A stretch of DNA of 64,000 nucleotides, taken from NCBI GenBank assembly GCA_025992705.1, contig DAJPGJ010000001.1, forward strand, positions 496,001-560,000, read 5' to 3'. The position numbers and the translations under genes were made by a program. The notes under the pieces were generated by a model that saw only the letters and a program-made list of their open reading frames with translations, ran no database searches and had not been told where the DNA came from. The stretch is from Coriobacteriaceae bacterium. GTDB taxonomy: Bacteria > Actinomycetota > Coriobacteriia > Coriobacteriales > QAMH01. Shown in pieces: positions 60,946-64,000 of this stretch (within the stretch, counting starts at the first letter, position 1; each line of letters begins with the position of its first letter).

Positions 60946-61657
60946 GACCTACCTCATGGACGCGATGGAAACCCTAGGCGAGATGACGGATTACGCATCC
61001 CAAGCCTTCAGCATCGATCTCGGGCGCTTTTGGACGCTTTTTACCGTGACGACATTCGCAAGGGAATTCGAAACAGGGTCACCCCGGGTCATTGTCGGCA
61101 TGTCGGGCATCGAGCTTGCTCTGCGGGTGGCAGAGTGTGTCGGTCTTTCGCCTGTCGAAGAACCTCTGACGGCAGGAGAGCTCGTCGATGTCTGGGCACA
61201 GGGCAAAATGCCCCTGGTGGACTATGGCCCATCCGGCCTCACTCCCGAATATTGGTGCGGCTGGGCACTCGCGTATTATCAATGGGCGAGTAATCGGACG
61301 TTTTCGAATATCAATGAGTTCTTGACCATGGAGGACGCGCTTCGGATGTATCCGACGTTTCACGAGGAGTCAGAAGAGCGTTTTGCCGAGGCCGCGGATC
61401 AAAGGGCTTTGCAAGTCGAACACGTCTCGCGCCTGCGCGAATACCGTCTCATTGCCGGTCTGTCGCAATCCGAGCTCGCGCGCCGGTCGGGTGTGGGGAT
61501 TCGCGCAATCCAACAATACGAGCAGGGGGCAAAGGACATAAACAGAGCCGCCGCGCACAATGTTCAGTCGCTTGCGCGCGTGCTCCACTGCATGCCAGGT
61601 GATTTGCTTGAACCGCAGGTGAAAATCGAATATGCGGTTGTCGATCTGGACAGATGA
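60929..61657 (+). CDS. HTH (XRE-type) protein, probable antitoxin/regulator
   Basis: 242 residues. The C-terminal part has an XRE helix-turn-helix (LREYRLIAGLSQSELARRSG then GIRAIQQYEQG). The N-terminal ~150 residues are a domain rich in aromatic residues of unknown type, in position to hold the partner protein. An ATG at 60920 lies directly after GGAGGAGG; ATG 60929 has normal spacing and is chosen. It overlaps the DUF3990 gene, and probably represses the operon through the dyad at 60218-60243. Confidence 0.78.
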   Translation: MHAYAETYLMDAMETLGEMTDYASQAFSIDLGRFWTLFTVTTFAREFETGSPRVIVGMSGIELALRVAECVGLSPVEEPLTAGELVDVWAQGKMPLVDYGPSGLTPEYWCGWALAYYQWASNRTFSNINEFLTMEDALRMYPTFHEESEERFAEAADQRALQVEHVSRLREYRLIAGLSQSELARRSGVGIRAIQQYEQGAKDINRAAAHNVQSLARVLHCMPGDLLEPQVKIEYAVVDLDR

Positions 61658-61732
61658 GCGCAAGCGTACGGGTCTTGGCCACTTCACTCGCAAACCTGCC
61701 GGCCCTGTATGCCCGTACCGTCTACCTACAGC

Positions 61733-62977
61733 TCACAAATGACCGTCGTTCATGCCGCGGGTGCCGGTGTCCTTGGCCTTGAGCTTGAGCTCGCGACCAA
61801 ATTTGAGCGCTCCATCGCCAAACCTGTCGCGTACCTTGTCCGCTGCGGCAATGGCCTCGGCGTTGCCCTGTTCGGTCTCGGCGCTCGCAAACAGGTCGAG
61901 CTGCTCGTCTTGCGTGTCGAATCCCGATATGCCCACACCGACGAGGCGCACGGCATCGCCCTCTTGCCAGATTTCGCCGATGAGCCTCTTGGCGACGGGA
62001 ATGAAGACGCCCTCGTCGTCGATGTTGGCGCCCAATCCTTGCTGGGCGCTGCGTATCGACAGGTCGTCATAGCGCAGCTTGAGCGTGACCGTATGACCCG
62101 CAAGCTGCTTGCGCCGTAGACGCCGACCGACCATCGATCCCAGAAAATCGACGGCATCCTCGATTTCGGCACGGGTGGTGAGGTCGCTTGCGAAGGTGCG
62201 CTCGTGGCTCACGGATTTAAGCGTGCGTTCGGTCACGATGGGACGCTCGTCTATTTCCGCGGCCCGGTCGCGCATGACCGGTGCGTTCACGCCAAAGATG
62301 GGACGTAGGGTCTCCACATCCGCAGCAGCCAGCTCTCCGAGAGTGCGTATGCCTACCGCCTCGAGACGCTTTACGCTCTGCTTGCCGATGCCGGACATGA
62401 CGCGAATCTTCATGGGGGCGAGAAATGCCGCCTCGCTTCCCGGGTACACCACGGTGAGACCTTGGGGCTTATCGAGGTCGGAGGCGATCTTTGCGACCGT
62501 CTTGCCGCTTGCCACGCCGATCGAGCACGTGACACCCAGCTCGGCGACATGTTCCTGGATACGCATGGCGATAGCCACGGGATCATCTCCCGTGAAGCGC
62601 CCGGGAGTGACGTCGAGAAAGGCCTCGTCAATGGAGACCTGCTCGAGCAACGGCGATTCGGCATAGAGGATATCCATGACGGCGCGGGACATCTCGTGAT
62701 AGCGTTCGAAGTGGGGCGTCGTCCAGATGGCGTCCGGGCACAGACGCTCGGCGACAGCCGAGGCCATGGCGGAGCGCACTCCATAGGTGCGGGCTTCGTA
62801 AGAGCAGGTGGAGACGACACCGCGACGATCGGCGCGACCGCCGACGATGACCGGCTTGCCGCGCCACTCGGGATGGTCGAGTTGCTCGACGGAGGCAAAG
62901 AACGCGTCAAGGTCGACGAGTAGAATCGCCTTGCCCGACCATGTGCGCTGCAATATGTCTGCCTGCTTGGAAGTCAT
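61733..62977 (-). CDS. dinB: DNA polymerase IV (Y family)
   Basis: 414 residues. The catalytic acidic residues are in LVDLDAFFASVEQ and SIDEAFLDVT. The Y-family thumb helix-hairpin-helix and little-finger domain follow. The C-terminus holds QLDLFASAE, a likely beta-clamp-binding motif. Start ATG 62977 (MTSKQADILQ). The frame continues upstream but through the hairpin repeat. A TACAAT on the minus strand lies only 6 bases before the ATG and no Shine-Dalgarno is seen, suggesting a leaderless mRNA. Confidence 0.93.
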   Translation of the reverse strand: MTSKQADILQRTWSGKAILLVDLDAFFASVEQLDHPEWRGKPVIVGGRADRRGVVSTCSYEARTYGVRSAMASAVAERLCPDAIWTTPHFERYHEMSRAVMDILYAESPLLEQVSIDEAFLDVTPGRFTGDDPVAIAMRIQEHVAELGVTCSIGVASGKTVAKIASDLDKPQGLTVVYPGSEAAFLAPMKIRVMSGIGKQSVKRLEAVGIRTLGELAAADVETLRPIFGVNAPVMRDRAAEIDERPIVTERTLKSVSHERTFASDLTTRAEIEDAVDFLGSMVGRRLRRKQLAGHTVTLKLRYDDLSIRSAQQGLGANIDDEGVFIPVAKRLIGEIWQEGDAVRLVGVGISGFDTQDEQLDLFASAETEQGNAEAIAAADKVRDRFGDGALKFGRELKLKAKDTGTRGMNDGHL

Positions 62978-63023
62978 GCCGACATTGTACCTGGACGGGT
63001 GGCGGTGGAGACGGGGAGGGGCT

Positions 63024-63050
63024 GGGACAAGGGGACAGGTCATTTGTCCC
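63024..63050. repeat. Short inverted repeat next to the large hairpin
   Basis: GGGACAA (63024-63030) is inverted as TTGTCCC (63044-63050), around GGGGACAGGTCAT. It lies 6 bases from the 35-bp hairpin and probably belongs to the same repeat family. Confidence 0.6.
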
Positions 63051-63055
63051 ACTGG

Positions 63056-63137
63056 GACAGAAGTCGCCGGGGCAGAACTGTCTGGTTTCGTGACAAATGC
63101 CTCGAAACCAGACAGTTCTGCCCCGGCGACTTCTGTC
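63056..63137. repeat. Perfect 35-bp inverted repeat (REPIN-like hairpin)
   Basis: The arms 63056-63090 and 63103-63137 are exactly complementary, with a 12-nt loop (TGACAAATGCCT). Same architecture as 469-555 but different arm sequence. It lies between dinB and the DUF47 gene, about 40 bp from the promoter region of the latter. No T-tract. The long perfect arms imply recent formation or maintenance. Confidence 0.8.
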
Positions 63138-63234
63138 TGGTCCGCCCGACGGCATCCATGCACTCCCGTCCCCACCTTGCCACGCTCCTTCATCGGGTAC
63201 AATATATCGTCGGCAAATCGAGAAAGGCGAGACG

Positions 63235-63903
63235 ATGGCACACAAGCATAAGTTTGACTACTTCGAGGCGTTCGTGGAAATCGGCAACTGCGCCGTCGAA
63301 TATGCCGATGCGCTTGTCGATTACCTGACGAGTCATTATGACGAGGAAAAGCACATGGGTGCTATCAGTCCGGCAGAAGTTCTCGAGCATTATTACGTCC
63401 TGCACGAGATCGAGGAGAAGTCCGACAGCGTTGTCCAGGCCATCACCGAGAATCTCATCCTCGAGTTCATCGCACCTATCGAACGTGAGGATATCCTTGA
63501 GCTTGCCGATGAGCTCGATACGGTGGTTGACGAGCTCGACGACGTCTTGCAGCGTATCTACATGCACAACATCACCGTCATCACGCCAGAAATCATCGAG
63601 ATGATTCACATCGTGCAGAAGACGACCCACGCTCTTCAGGCCGCTTGCGACAAATTCACCCACTTCAAGAAGTCGAAGTCCATCAAGGATTACATCAAGG
63701 AGATCCATAAGTATGAGGATGAGGGCGACCATGTCTACATCGAGTCCGTGCATCGGATCTACAAGAAGGCCGAGGAAGACGAGTTCGAGCACGCACTTTT
63801 CGCCGTCGGCCTCTACGGCGTACTCTCCGCACTCGAGAAGTGCTGTGACGCATGCGAGAGCGCGGGAGACATCATGGTTGCCGTGCGCCTCAAGAACTCC
63901 TAG
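63235..63903 (+). CDS. DUF47 family PhoU-like protein
   Basis: 222 residues, helical and acidic. It has the DUF47/PhoU-like pattern with FVEIGNCAVEYADALVDYL, LHEIEEKSDSVV and IHKYEDEGDHVYIES (quoted in part). Such proteins usually stand next to a Pit-type phosphate transporter, which would lie just past the window end. Start ATG 63235 follows GAAAGGCGAG; the upstream reading passes through the hairpin repeat. A TACAAT at 63198-63203 with TTGCCA 15 bp upstream may be its promoter. Confidence 0.88.
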   Translation: MAHKHKFDYFEAFVEIGNCAVEYADALVDYLTSHYDEEKHMGAISPAEVLEHYYVLHEIEEKSDSVVQAITENLILEFIAPIEREDILELADELDTVVDELDDVLQRIYMHNITVITPEIIEMIHIVQKTTHALQAACDKFTHFKKSKSIKDYIKEIHKYEDEGDHVYIESVHRIYKKAEEDEFEHALFAVGLYGVLSALEKCCDACESAGDIMVAVRLKNS

Positions 63904-64000
63904 ATACAGCACATATATCAATTGATGACAAATGCGCTACGGAACAGCGCACGCCTGTGAACTGGGGTACAATGCTCCATTGTCGTGCGCCTTGACGTGC
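63904..64000 (+). other. Window end, upstream region of the next gene
   Basis: 97 bases with no complete gene. A TACAAT at 63968-63973 could be a -10 box for a gene beyond the edge. No clear -35 is seen. Confidence 0.35.

Overview
The window is a high-GC, strongly plus-biased bacterial chromosome segment. It is built around the universal translation/transcription supercluster: tRNA-Thr/Tyr/Thr/Met - tuf - rpmG - tRNA-Trp - secE - nusG - rplKA - rplJL - rpoBC - rpsL - rpsG - fusA - rpsJ, then rplC through rplQ (S10, spc and alpha operons with secY, adk, map, infA, rpoA). Several traits suggest a member of Coriobacteriia, probably Eggerthellales. These are a DMSO-reductase-family enzyme with a small Fe-S partner beside a membrane-anchored LuxR regulator, OFA-type MFS carriers, an AbiEi/DUF559-like nuclease gene, and acidic tails on RpoB, L16 and L17. 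The taxon is an inference; no rRNA gene is present to test it.

Layout. 1-5.4 kb: end of a YacP-like NYN nuclease gene, a large perfect hairpin, tRNAs, tuf, rpmG, secE, nusG, rplK, rplA. 5.5-7.8 kb: inserted divergent pair (LysR regulator and MFS carrier). 7.85-9.2 kb: rplJL with an L10-leader attenuator. 9.2-11.3 kb: tandem-domain PPK2 (polyphosphate:AMP phosphotransferase) and a small phosphoesterase. 11.5-23.5 kb: rpoBC and the str operon ending in rpsJ. 23.45-33.7 kb: an accessory island that separates rpsJ from rplC. It carries a DASS carrier, a molybdopterin oxidoreductase with its 4Fe-4S partner, a LuxR regulator with many membrane helices, a 59-residue zinc-ribbon protein, an MFS carrier and a nuclease-like protein. 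33.7-49.6 kb: ribosomal proteins, secY, adk, map, infA, rpoA. 49.6-64 kb: EcfT, TruA, an acyl carrier protein, two membrane proteins, Maf, a HAD phosphatase, AddB/AddA, a DUF3990-HTH toxin-antitoxin-like pair, DinB and a DUF47 PhoU-like protein.

The most unusual structure is a pair of repeat arrays, one at each end of the rpsJ-rplC island (23668-23831 and 33214-33418). Each array consists of an 11-bp core (CGTTTTCCTAG and variants) repeated at exactly 41-bp steps. Three copies point one way, then after a fixed 19-bp centre two (array A) or three (array B) copies point the other way, so the whole array is a dyad. I know of no described family with this layout. The second notable pattern is a structured element present three times, downstream of rplA, rplL and rplX, with stems that change sequence but keep pairing. 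Third, RpoC carries a C-terminal helix-hairpin-helix domain resembling the alpha-subunit CTD encoded in the same window.

How the genes work together: most of the window makes ribosomes, RNA polymerase and the protein-export and maturation machinery. The island looks like a regulated uptake-and-reduction module for a small organic substrate (carrier, Mo enzyme, ferredoxin, sensor-regulator). The right end holds tRNA modification, nucleotide-pool and DNA repair functions (TruA, Maf, AddAB, DinB) and an autoregulated toxin-like operon.
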